NCBI GenBank assembly: GCA_002309175.1
Contig: DBWX01000010.1
Span: 95,909-129,203 of the forward strand
From: Ruminococcaceae bacterium UBA1227
Lineage (GTDB): Bacteria; Bacillota; Clostridia; Oscillospirales; Acutalibacteraceae
Direction of reading: 5' to 3'
DNA: 33,295 bases
A model generated the notes under the pieces. That model made no database searches. It had not been told where the DNA came from and saw nothing but the letters and a program-made list of their open reading frames with translations. The position numbers were made by a program, and so were the translations under genes. This document shows positions 1 through 6,959 of this stretch, piece after piece; within the stretch, counting starts at the first letter, position 1, and every line of letters starts with the position of its first letter.

Positions 1-382
1 CTGCCTTCGGAGCTGCTGCCTTCTTTTCAGCGGCCGGCTTCTCGGCTTTATCTTCTGTAGCCTTTCCTGCCTTCTCGGAAATCTTGAGGATCTCAAGCTT
101 CGTATAAGGCTGTCTGTGGCCCATCTTACGTTTTTCGTTCTTCTTCGGCTTGTAAGTCATAACAAGGATCTTCTTAGCCTTGCCGTTCTTTAAAGCCTTT
201 GCCTCAACAGCTGCGCCCTTGACATAAGGAGTGCCTACCTTGAGACCTTTTTCAGTACCGATGGCGAGAACCTTATCAAGAATAACCTTGGCATCTTCCT
301 TTACGTCGAGCTTCTCAACGTAGAGAACGTCGCCTTCGGAAACCTTGTACTGTTTTCCGCCTGTTTCTACTACTGCGTACAT
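1..382 (-). CDS. rplU: 50S ribosomal protein L21 (3' end outside window)
   Basis: L21 binds 23S rRNA in the large ribosomal subunit. The N-terminus reads MYAVVETGGKQYKVSEGD and later carries MGHRQPYTKLEI, both L21 hallmarks. I start it at the second of two nearby ATGs (382) because the AAAGGA ribosome-binding site lies 9 nt upstream of it but directly abuts the first ATG (391). About 127 codons are visible and the gene runs off the left edge without a stop. The normal domain ends near the HRQPY motif; beyond it is a tail of at least 25 residues rich in Lys, Ala and Glu, longer than the roughly 103-residue family norm. It has its own promoter and leader, and the next gene off the window is probably L27 (inference from usual gene order). 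Confidence 0.97.
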   Translation of the reverse strand, partial: MYAVVETGGKQYKVSEGDVLYVEKLDVKEDAKVILDKVLAIGTEKGLKVGTPYVKGAAVEAKALKNGKAKKILVMTYKPKKNEKRKMGHRQPYTKLEILKISEKAGKATEDKAEKPAAEKKAAAPKA

Positions 383-391
383 TCTTTTCAT

Positions 392-472
392 TCCTTTGTT
401 TCAGACTCGCTACGACAGGTGAAAATTGCTTTACTTACGGGCTTTTTCAAGCCCTACCCGGAATATGCGGCG
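392..472 (-). promoter_or_regulatory. rplU 5' leader with GAAA-tetraloop hairpin
   Basis: About 80-90 nt of untranslated leader lie between the predicted start of transcription near 472 and the rplU start. It holds a 6-bp hairpin, GGGCTT-GAAA-AAGCCC (439-454), with a GNRA-type loop. L21 operons of Bacillota often have an autoregulatory ribosomal-protein leader; whether this matches that family was not tested. Confidence 0.45.
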
Positions 473-478
473 AGATGT

Positions 479-507
479 ATTATAACACGCGTTAAAAAGG
501 GAGTCAA
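479..507 (-). promoter_or_regulatory. Promoter of rplU, overlapping the upstream terminator
   Basis: On the minus strand TTGACT (502-507) and TATAAT (479-484) are separated by exactly 17 nt, with a TGt extended -10 element. The -35 box lies inside the second arm of the terminator stem of the preceding gene. Confidence 0.85.
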
Positions 508-523
508 GAAAAACTTGACTCCC
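494..523 (-). terminator. Rho-independent terminator after the basic-protein gene
   Basis: A perfect 10-bp stem (GGGAGTCAAG with CTTGACTCCC, 5-nt loop; 499-523) is followed on the minus strand by TTTTT (494-498). It closes the M16-lgt-basic protein unit, 6 nt past the stop codon at 530. Confidence 0.9.
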
Positions 524-529
524 GTGAGC

Positions 530-850
530 TTAAAGTCTGCCCAATGCTTTTTTCTTTCTTTTTGCGGCCTTCTTTGAGAACATCTGCTTTCTTACAACCT
601 TCTTTACGCGGTTGGTGCGCTTCGTTCTCTTCTTTGAGCGCTTCTTCGCCTTTGCGGCAGCAGCCGCCTTCTTCGCGGCCTTCTTTTCGGCCTTCTCGGC
701 TGCAGCCTTCTCGGCCGCGGCCTTCTTCTTCGCTATGGCTGCCTGCTCCTTCTCGTAGGCCTTGCGCTCTTTTTTTGTCATCTCCGCGAGCATTTCACGA
801 AGTTCCTGAGCTTTCTGTGCTTCAAGCTTCTTCTGCTTTCTCTTGCTCAT
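530..850 (-). CDS. Small Lys/Ala-rich basic protein, function unknown
   Basis: I do not recognise a family. The start at 850 (MSKRKQKKLEAQKAQEL) follows a GAGGAGG ribosome-binding site with good spacing and gives 106 residues; an in-frame ATG at 868 lies upstream of that site. The first ~45 residues are charged and probably helical (AEMTKKERKAYEKEQAA). The middle (~45-75) is almost entirely Lys, Ala and Glu in KAAAEKAAAEKAEKKAA-like repeats. The end is strongly basic (KKRSKKRTKRTNRVKKVVRK). This resembles histone H1-like bacterial proteins or ribosomal-protein tails, suggesting nucleic-acid binding, but that rests on composition alone. The start overlaps the end of lgt by 29 nt, implying translational coupling, and a strong terminator follows. 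Confidence 0.75.
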   Translation of the reverse strand: MSKRKQKKLEAQKAQELREMLAEMTKKERKAYEKEQAAIAKKKAAAEKAAAEKAEKKAAKKAAAAAKAKKRSKKRTKRTNRVKKVVRKQMFSKKAAKRKKKALGRL

Positions 851-1766
851 CTGAAACTTCCTCCTCATCCGGTTTATCCGTTACGATTTCCGTCGGATTC
901 TTCCTGTATTTCGCAAATTTCACAACTAATAATACCAAACATACCACACAAAGTGCAATAGACAATACCTGTGAAACACGTATATTTGTTGCGCCGATAT
1001 AGAGACTGTCTGTCCTGAGTCCTTCGACGATGGAGCGCTCAAAGCCGTACCATACACCGTATGACAGGGCTATCTGTCCGCGGAACTTCCTGTGATCCCT
1101 GAACATGAAGTAGAGAAGGACGAAGCCTATGATACACCAGAGTGACTCGTAGAGGAACGTCGGATGAACGCCGGAATACGGTTCCACGGTCATGCCGTGC
1201 GCCACCATGAAATCCTGGTGATCAATGAGGTATTCCGAGGTCTTGTCGCTCATCATGCCCCAGGGAAGATTCGTGTTTGTGCCGAAGGCCTCCTGGTTTG
1301 TGAAATTGCCCCAGCGGCCGAGCCCCTGGCCGATCAGAAAACCGACGGCGGCAAGGTCCAAGACGTCGAGCGGGTGGAGTTTCTTTATCTTGCAGACTAA
1401 AACAGCCGCGAGACCGCCTCCTATGACGCCGCCATAGATGGCGAGGCCGCCCTCCGATATCCGTAAGATATGGGAAGGATTGGCGAGATAATACGGCAGA
1501 TTGAAGAGCACATAGTAGGCTCTCGCACCTATAATACCGCCCAGGGTGCCCCAGATGATTGCGTCATAAAGAGCGTCTACATCTATCTTCGCCCGCCTTG
1601 CAAGTTTAGTGCAGAATATCAAGGCGAGAAGATAACCCGTGGCTATGAGGACACCGTACCACTTTACCGTGAACTCCAGATTTCCGATGGTGAAGTCCGC
1701 GAGCGTGGACGGTACAGAAAAGCCGCGTTTTATCGCATTGAAATATACTATGGTGTAATCAGACAT
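822..1766 (-). CDS. lgt: Prolipoprotein diacylglyceryl transferase
   Basis: Lgt is an integral membrane enzyme that moves diacylglycerol from phosphatidylglycerol onto the lipobox cysteine of prolipoproteins, the first step of lipoprotein maturation. The 314-residue protein has several hydrophobic segments and the signatures WYGVLIATGY, GGIIGARAYYV, EGGLAIYGGVIGG, GQGLGRWGNFTNQEAFG (the conserved Arg/Asn/Glu block) and HPTFLYES. The His that is functionally important in E. coli Lgt (HGGL) is Tyr here. The C-terminal ~25 residues form an acidic cytoplasmic tail. AAGGAG precedes the ATG. It starts 3 nt after the M16 protease gene and overlaps the basic-protein gene downstream. At least two lipoprotein substrates are encoded in this window. 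Confidence 0.97.
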   Translation of the reverse strand: MSDYTIVYFNAIKRGFSVPSTLADFTIGNLEFTVKWYGVLIATGYLLALIFCTKLARRAKIDVDALYDAIIWGTLGGIIGARAYYVLFNLPYYLANPSHILRISEGGLAIYGGVIGGGLAAVLVCKIKKLHPLDVLDLAAVGFLIGQGLGRWGNFTNQEAFGTNTNLPWGMMSDKTSEYLIDHQDFMVAHGMTVEPYSGVHPTFLYESLWCIIGFVLLYFMFRDHRKFRGQIALSYGVWYGFERSIVEGLRTDSLYIGATNIRVSQVLSIALCVVCLVLLVVKFAKYRKNPTEIVTDKPDEEEVSDEQEKAEEA

Positions 1767-1769
1767 AAT

Positions 1770-3029
1770 TTACTCCTTCGGAAGAATGACCGACAGGGAC
1801 GAGTTGTAAACGTCAACCCGGTCTTTAAGATAAGCATTGACCTCTTCGAGCGTGAGTGTTCTGTACACTTCAAGGTCATCATAAATACTCGCGTGTTCGA
1901 AGCGGGAAACGACAAGCATGTTCGCGATTCCCTGGACATCGTTGAAGTCCATGACAGCCAGGCCGTAGTGGGCCTTGCGCGTGCGCTCGAAGTCCTCCTT
2001 CGGTATGCCGGTCTCCTTAACCTCTGCAAGCCTTTTCTTTATGGCCTCGGCGACATATTTCGGGTCCCTGCTGTCGCCCATGAAGAGCAGAAGTTTTGAA
2101 CCCGGTCCGGCAAAGAACTCCGCTCCGAAATTCGGGGAGATGTAGCCGTCGCGCAGAAGTTCATTGTAGAACTCCGTCGTTGAACCGAGGATACAGTCAA
2201 GCAAGACCGCAGTGATGATTTTCTCTCTCACATCAGGCCTTGCGCCCGTGTCGCTGCCCTGCGCAAGTTTGAAACCGAGAGCGAACTGAGGAATTGCGAC
2301 ACTCATCTTCTCCTCAACATATTTTTCCTTAACCTCATAGGGCTCGTCAAAGCTGCGCTTTATGGGTTCGCCCTTCGGCGCCTTGCCGGGCAGCACTCTG
2401 TCTACAACCTCAAGCACCTCTTCAACCGTCGTGTTGCCGACACAGGCAAGAGCCATGTTTGAGAGGCTGTAGAACTTGTTGTAGCAGTCATAGAGTGTGT
2501 CCGCCGTAATCTCGGCGATAGACTCCACCGTACCGGCGAGGTCCACGCGAACCGGATGGTTGCTGTAGGCCGCCTTCAGAAGATTGAAGAGGGAACGCCA
2601 CATGGGGTCGTCCTCGTACATCTTTATCTCCTGGCCGATTATACCCTGCTCCTTCTCCACGGTCTCCTGCGTGAAATAGGGGTGGGTCACGAAATCGAGA
2701 AGTATTTCAAGGTTCTGTTTAAAGTTCGCACCGCAGCTGAAAAGATAGCAGGTGCGGTCGAACGTCGTATAGGCATTGGCCGACGCGCCGGTCTCGGCAA
2801 AGCGCTTGAAAGCGTCAATCTCATCGGACTCGAAGAGTTTGTGCTCAAGGAAATGCGCTGTGCCGTTCGGTATGCCGTCGGCATCCACCGAACCGTAGTC
2901 TGTTCCGAATATCGCATAGGAACTTGAGTAGCCGGCCTTGGGATACACGAAAATCGTAAGTCCCGAGTCGTGCTCAATCTCAAAGTAGGAATCGTGCAGG
3001 AGGTCATTCTTTATTTCACGTATATTCAT
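1770..3029 (-). CDS. M16 family zinc protease, catalytic member (YmfH-like)
   Basis: This is an M16 (insulinase/pitrilysin family) metallopeptidase of 419 residues, the size of the bacterial half-length forms that act in pairs. The inverted zinc motif HxxEH is present as HFLEH (residues 59-63), and the distal zinc-ligand Glu is probably E134 in GQEIKMYEDDP. The N-terminal catalytic half is followed by the usual M16 C-terminal half (ALGFKLAQGSD and later). No signal peptide is visible, so it is probably cytoplasmic. Its ATG overlaps the stop of the preceding M16 gene by 4 nt, so the two are translated together and probably form a heterodimer (inference from family behaviour). The substrate is not predictable from sequence. 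Confidence 0.92.
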   Translation of the reverse strand: MNIREIKNDLLHDSYFEIEHDSGLTIFVYPKAGYSSSYAIFGTDYGSVDADGIPNGTAHFLEHKLFESDEIDAFKRFAETGASANAYTTFDRTCYLFSCGANFKQNLEILLDFVTHPYFTQETVEKEQGIIGQEIKMYEDDPMWRSLFNLLKAAYSNHPVRVDLAGTVESIAEITADTLYDCYNKFYSLSNMALACVGNTTVEEVLEVVDRVLPGKAPKGEPIKRSFDEPYEVKEKYVEEKMSVAIPQFALGFKLAQGSDTGARPDVREKIITAVLLDCILGSTTEFYNELLRDGYISPNFGAEFFAGPGSKLLLFMGDSRDPKYVAEAIKKRLAEVKETGIPKEDFERTRKAHYGLAVMDFNDVQGIANMLVVSRFEHASIYDDLEVYRTLTLEEVNAYLKDRVDVYNSSLSVILPKE

Positions 3030-4303
3030 GACTGCACCTCCTCTGCGCGGAGCATGTAAACAGTGTCAAGCGTCACTGCCGCTGCCGCGGATTTTACATC
3101 GTCAAGTGTCACGGCCATAAGGGATGCCACATGCTGCTCGGGTGTCTCAATCTCGTCGTCGAGACACTGGGAATCAATCCATCCGGCAATCATGTCAGGC
3201 GTGTCACAGATTGACTTGTATTCATCGGCAATAGAGAGTCTGGCCTTTTCAAGGTCATCCTCTGTCGAGGACTCAGCCACATAGCGCAGCTGGTTTAAAA
3301 TCTCCTTCTCGGCCACCTCTGCGTTCTCGTTTTCAAGTCCGCTCTGTACCAGCATGTAACCCTTCTTGCGGTTTACGCTCGAGGAGCAGTAGTAGCAGAG
3401 ACTCATCTGCTCGCGTACGACATTAAAGAGCCTGGAGTGGACACCCGCTCCGAAGAGACTGCACATCATCTTGTACTTCGGATAATCCGCTTCCGGATCT
3501 GCCATTCCGAGCCTGAAGCCCATGACGAGTTTGCCCTGGTTTACGGGCATTTCCTCGGACACATGCTTCACCTCATCCGCAGTCGCGACAATTGATGAGA
3601 AGAGCATATAGGGCTCACGTTCAATGCTTTCCAGATATCCGGCAAACAGGTCCGCTATGGCTTTCGGATCAGCGGAGCCCACTGTGCTGAGCTGAACCCT
3701 GCCTCCGCGGAGCATGTCGCCGTAAGCGGCATATACGCTCTGCGGCGTTGCCGCGGCAATGCCCTCCGGCGTGCCGTGTATGTACTCGGCAAAGTTCTCG
3801 CCTGCGAACATCTCTTTCTCAAGGCGGTACTTCGCATAGAGCCGTTTGTCATTTACAAGGCTCATCACTTTTTCAGCGGCAATTCTGCGCTGGACTTCAA
3901 GTTCCTCGGGCACAAAGCCTCCGTCCCTGAGATTCGGTCTGAAGACCATGTCAAAGAGGAACTTCGCGCCTTCCAGTGCAATATCCTCGCCCTCAAGAGC
4001 AAATCTGTTGTCGAGCAGTTCAAGGGTTATGCCGACAATATGGTTGTCACCCTGTTTTGTCACGTAGGGATGAATATCGGCACCGTAAAGTTCATAAGCG
4101 CGTCTGCTGACTTCAATAAAGGACGGATAGTCCTCCGAGGAGCGGCAGAGCAGAAACGGAATCATTGAAATATCGCTGATTCTGTCCTTGTCGAGCGGCA
4201 TTGCAAAAGAGATGCCGATTCGCGCGTTTGTGAACCTGTCAGTCTCGTAGGAACACAGTCTGACAGCGGGCGCTATCTCGATTGTTTCAAAGCAGTTTTT
4301 CAT
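3026..4303 (-). CDS. M16 family protein, non-catalytic partner (YmfF-like)
   Basis: This 425-residue protein has the M16 fold pattern throughout, including the C-terminal signature FGAGVHSRLFNVVREQMSLCYY that contains the conserved Arg/Tyr region used in substrate binding. It has no HxxEH motif at the expected N-terminal position. It therefore looks like the inactive subunit of a two-gene M16 protease, with the downstream gene supplying the zinc site. It is first in its operon: AAAGGAGC precedes the ATG and a minus-strand promoter lies just upstream. The order, inactive subunit then active subunit, matches the ymfF-ymfH type of pair. Confidence 0.88.
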   Translation of the reverse strand: MKNCFETIEIAPAVRLCSYETDRFTNARIGISFAMPLDKDRISDISMIPFLLCRSSEDYPSFIEVSRRAYELYGADIHPYVTKQGDNHIVGITLELLDNRFALEGEDIALEGAKFLFDMVFRPNLRDGGFVPEELEVQRRIAAEKVMSLVNDKRLYAKYRLEKEMFAGENFAEYIHGTPEGIAAATPQSVYAAYGDMLRGGRVQLSTVGSADPKAIADLFAGYLESIEREPYMLFSSIVATADEVKHVSEEMPVNQGKLVMGFRLGMADPEADYPKYKMMCSLFGAGVHSRLFNVVREQMSLCYYCSSSVNRKKGYMLVQSGLENENAEVAEKEILNQLRYVAESSTEDDLEKARLSIADEYKSICDTPDMIAGWIDSQCLDDEIETPEQHVASLMAVTLDDVKSAAAAVTLDTVYMLRAEEVQS

Positions 4304-4331
4304 AAAAAGCTCCTTTTCAAAATATGAAAGT

Positions 4332-4360
4332 ATTTTAACATAAACATTACTTTTATTAAA
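4332..4360 (-). promoter_or_regulatory. Promoter of the M16-M16-lgt operon
   Basis: On the minus strand TAAAAT (4332-4337) carries an extended TGt element and is preceded at 17 nt by a weak -35, TTTAAT (4355-4360). It lies back to back with the plus-strand promoter, and the two elements overlap in the 4347-4360 region, so the divergent units may compete for polymerase. Confidence 0.55.
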
Positions 4361-4375
4361 GACTTATGGTATAAT
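4347..4375 (+). promoter_or_regulatory. Promoter of the YhaM-prmA-lipoprotein operon
   Basis: TTACTT (4347-4352), 17 nt, then TATAAT (4370-4375) with an extended TGg element. The CDS starts 20 nt past the -10 box, so the mRNA leader is very short; GAGGTG at 4383-4388 is the ribosome-binding site. Confidence 0.8.
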
Positions 4376-4394
4376 TTCGGTCGAGGTGTAAAAT

Positions 4395-5393
4395 ATGGCA
4401 AATATAGTGCTTAACCCCTTCAGCGAAGCTGAAACATACAGTGATTTCACAGAATTCACTGCAAACGGAATACTTAAAAAATATGACATCAGGGAGGCCA
4501 AGAGCGGCAACAAATATGTTGACCTCGTAATTTCTGACTCCACCGGGGAAATCTCCGGCAAATTCTTCAACTACGAACCCGGCGTCTCTAAGATTTTCTC
4601 CGTCGGCGACTTCGTATGCATAGTCGGAAAAGTAAAGCGTTTCAACAACGCTTTCCAGGTCACGGTCGACGATGTCTCAAACCCTCCCGCTGACGCGAAG
4701 AAGGAGGACTATGTCAAGGCATCCCCGTATGACACAAACGCAATGTTCGCCAAAGTCATATCAATGATTTCGACAGTTAAGGATGACGAGCTCAAAAAGC
4801 TCACGACAACCATCCTCGAGAAATACCACGACAAGCTCTCATACTACCCCGCGGCAAAGAGCATGCACCACGCTGTACGCGGCGGTCTGCTCATGCACAC
4901 GCTCAGCGTCATGACCCTTGCCGAAAAGATCTGCGAGGTCTATCCCCAGGCAGACCGCGACCTGCTCATCTGCGGCGCCGCCCTGCACGACATAGGCAAG
5001 ATTTCCGAGATGGATGCCGATGACCTCGGTGTCGCAGGCGACTACACGGCAGACGGAAATCTTGTAGGCCACTTAGTCCGCGGCGCCATGATTGTGCGCT
5101 TTGTCGGCACGAGCCTCAAGACGGACGACGAGAAGCTCCGTCTCATCGAGCATATGCTGCTGTCGCACCACGGCGAGCCGGACTTCGGTGCCGCCGTCCG
5201 CCCGAAGTTCCTTGAGGCCTACCTCCTCCATATGATTGACAATATGGATGCCAAGGTATACGAGTTCTCGGAAATCGAGAGCGAGCTCGACCCCAAGAGC
5301 TTCAGCCAGAAGCAGTGGGCCCTCGACGGAATAACCATCTACAACCCGGGCCGCAAGGAAGTAAAACCCGGAGCCAACATACTGGACGACTGA
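4395..5393 (+). CDS. yhaM: YhaM-type 3'-5' exoribonuclease (OB-fold + HD domain)
   Basis: YhaM-family enzymes are metal-dependent 3'-5' exonucleases that trim single-stranded RNA ends. This 332-residue protein has an N-terminal OB-fold (about residues 19-95, FTANGILKKYDIREAKSGNKY onward) and an HD hydrolase domain with HHAVRGGLLMH (from H158), ALHDIGK (H198/D199) and HMLLSHHG. Length and domain order match the family. A GAGGTG ribosome-binding site precedes the ATG. It is the first gene of a three-gene plus-strand unit; prmA begins 1 nt after its stop. It complements RNase Y and the beta-CASP nuclease encoded elsewhere in the window. Confidence 0.93.
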   Translation: MANIVLNPFSEAETYSDFTEFTANGILKKYDIREAKSGNKYVDLVISDSTGEISGKFFNYEPGVSKIFSVGDFVCIVGKVKRFNNAFQVTVDDVSNPPADAKKEDYVKASPYDTNAMFAKVISMISTVKDDELKKLTTTILEKYHDKLSYYPAAKSMHHAVRGGLLMHTLSVMTLAEKICEVYPQADRDLLICGAALHDIGKISEMDADDLGVAGDYTADGNLVGHLVRGAMIVRFVGTSLKTDDEKLRLIEHMLLSHHGEPDFGAAVRPKFLEAYLLHMIDNMDAKVYEFSEIESELDPKSFSQKQWALDGITIYNPGRKEVKPGANILDD

Positions 5394-5394
5394 A

Positions 5395-6348
5395 ATGGAC
5401 AATAATGCTTATGTTAATTTCGGCCCGGATGAAAACTGGACCGAAATAAAGATAGAAATCTCCGCGAACGACATTGACCGAGCGGCAGACATAGCAAACA
5501 TGACCGTCCCGTACGGTATCTTCATCGAGGACTACAGAACCCTTGAGGAAGAGGCATGGGACATAGCCCACATAGACCTCATAGACGAGGAACTGCTCGA
5601 AAAAGACCGTAACAAGGGAATCATCCACATCTACATAAAACCCGATGAGAACCCGCAGGAGGCCATACAGTACCTGTCGGAGTGTCTGAATAAAGAAAGC
5701 ATAAAACACACCATAGACACGAGCCTCTGCAAAAATGAGGACTGGCAGAACAAATGGAAGGAGAACTTCCACCCGATAGAAGTAGGTGAAAATCTCGCGA
5801 TCTGTCCGACCTGGATTACCGACTATGACCCCAAGGGAAGAAAGGTCCTCCGGATTGATCCGGGCCTTGCCTTCGGCACGGGCACGCACGACACCACCCG
5901 CCTTTGCCTTGAAGTTTTAGAGCAGAATATCAAAGGCGGAGAGTCTCTGCTCGACCTCGGCTGCGGCTCCGGAATTCTCGCTCTGTCCGCCCTCCTCCTG
6001 GGCGCCGAAAACGCCACAGGTGTGGACATTGACGAGCTCGCAGTGCAGACTGCATACGAGAATGGCAAGTTAAATGCCTTTACACCTCGGCAGTTTCAGG
6101 TCGTTTTAGGCGACATGACCGAGAAGATTCACGAGAAATTCGACGTAGTTACGGCAAATATCGTGGCTGACGTCCTCATAATATTCCTGAAAAACGCGAG
6201 ACAATTCATGAAACCAAACGGTATATTCATAATCTCCGGAATCATAGACTCCAGAGAGGAAGACATACTGAAATCAATAAAAGAAAATAATTTCACCATA
6301 AAGGAAAGACATCAGAGCGGTGAATGGCTCTGCTTCGTCCTCACCTGA
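5395..6348 (+). CDS. prmA: Ribosomal protein L11 methyltransferase
   Basis: PrmA uses S-adenosylmethionine to methylate ribosomal protein L11. The 317-residue protein has the N-terminal substrate-recognition domain (residues ~1-125), the family signatures WKENFHPIEVGENLAICPTW and DPGLAFGTGTHDTTRLCLE, then the methyltransferase motif I LLDLGCGSGILALSA (~185-199), the acidic GVDIDELA loop and TANIVADVL (the NxxA motif IV variant). The start codon lies 1 nt after the YhaM stop with only a weak ribosome-binding site, so translational coupling is likely. In many Bacillota prmA follows dnaJ; here it sits with an RNase gene. Confidence 0.95.
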   Translation: MDNNAYVNFGPDENWTEIKIEISANDIDRAADIANMTVPYGIFIEDYRTLEEEAWDIAHIDLIDEELLEKDRNKGIIHIYIKPDENPQEAIQYLSECLNKESIKHTIDTSLCKNEDWQNKWKENFHPIEVGENLAICPTWITDYDPKGRKVLRIDPGLAFGTGTHDTTRLCLEVLEQNIKGGESLLDLGCGSGILALSALLLGAENATGVDIDELAVQTAYENGKLNAFTPRQFQVVLGDMTEKIHEKFDVVTANIVADVLIIFLKNARQFMKPNGIFIISGIIDSREEDILKSIKENNFTIKERHQSGEWLCFVLT

Positions 6349-6359
6349 AAGGAGATAAA

Positions 6360-6914
6360 ATGAAAAGACTCATAACCTTAATACTCGCAGCAACCATCAT
6401 CCTCACATTCGCGGCCTGCAAGCCCAAGAAAGACGATGCTCCGACAACAACAAAGGCCCCCGAGACCACAACAGCGGCACCGGAGACCACAACAAAGGAA
6501 CCCGAGACAACAGAGGCTCCCACCGAAAAGAAACCCGTAATAGAGGGGAAGTACGTTGCAGCCGAGCAGGAAGACTACGGCATTGAAAAAGAAGAGTACT
6601 TAAACAAGATCACCTTCAAAGACGACAAGGCCTATGTCCAGATGAACTTCATGGATGCAGTCGCAGAGTTTGAAGTCACCTACCAGCTCGACGAAGAGAA
6701 CGGTGTCATCATCCTCGGCGCAGGTAAGGCGCAAAACGGCACAGTCGTCTTCAACAGCGGCGCAGTCCTCACCCCCGACGAATACTGGCAGACCCTCACC
6801 ATAAACGGCATGGAGAAAGCCTTCGTCCTTGAAGGCTACGCCTGTCCCCAGTTCTTCGAAGACGGCACCAACTTCATCGCCACCCAGATAGACGCTCTCT
6901 CCTCGGGCAACTAA
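6360..6914 (+). CDS. Small lipoprotein with Thr/Pro/Glu linker, function unknown
   Basis: The start is the ATG at 6360, directly after AAAGGAGAT, giving 184 residues; a longer reading from 6324 would overlap prmA without a good ribosome-binding site. The first 20 residues are a lipoprotein signal ending LTFAAC, so Cys20 is the predicted lipidation site. A flexible linker of repeated APETTT-like units (about 27-60) leads to a ~120-residue C-terminal domain with KYVAAEQEDYGIEKEEYL and several predicted strands that I do not recognise. It is probably anchored on the outer face of the membrane. It is last in the operon, 11 nt after prmA, and ends at a strong terminator. Confidence 0.85.
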   Translation: MKRLITLILAATIILTFAACKPKKDDAPTTTKAPETTTAAPETTTKEPETTEAPTEKKPVIEGKYVAAEQEDYGIEKEEYLNKITFKDDKAYVQMNFMDAVAEFEVTYQLDEENGVIILGAGKAQNGTVVFNSGAVLTPDEYWQTLTINGMEKAFVLEGYACPQFFEDGTNFIATQIDALSSGN

Positions 6915-6926
6915 ACCAAAATTAAA

Positions 6927-6959
6927 CGGAGGCTCATCCGAGCCTCCGTTATTTTTTTA
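6927..6959 (+). terminator. Terminator shared by convergent lipoprotein and thrS units
   Basis: A perfect 9-bp stem (ACGGAGGCT with AGCCTCCGT, 6-nt loop; 6927-6950) is followed on the plus strand by a T-rich run (6951-6958). On the minus strand the stem is followed by TTTAATTTT, so it probably works in both directions. It begins 12 nt past the lipoprotein stop and overlaps the thrS stop codon. Confidence 0.92.

Noticed and set aside
5302..5889. Minus-strand reading frame opposite the YhaM/prmA junction
   Set aside because: It spans the boundary of two co-transcribed genes and has a composition typical of antisense frames.
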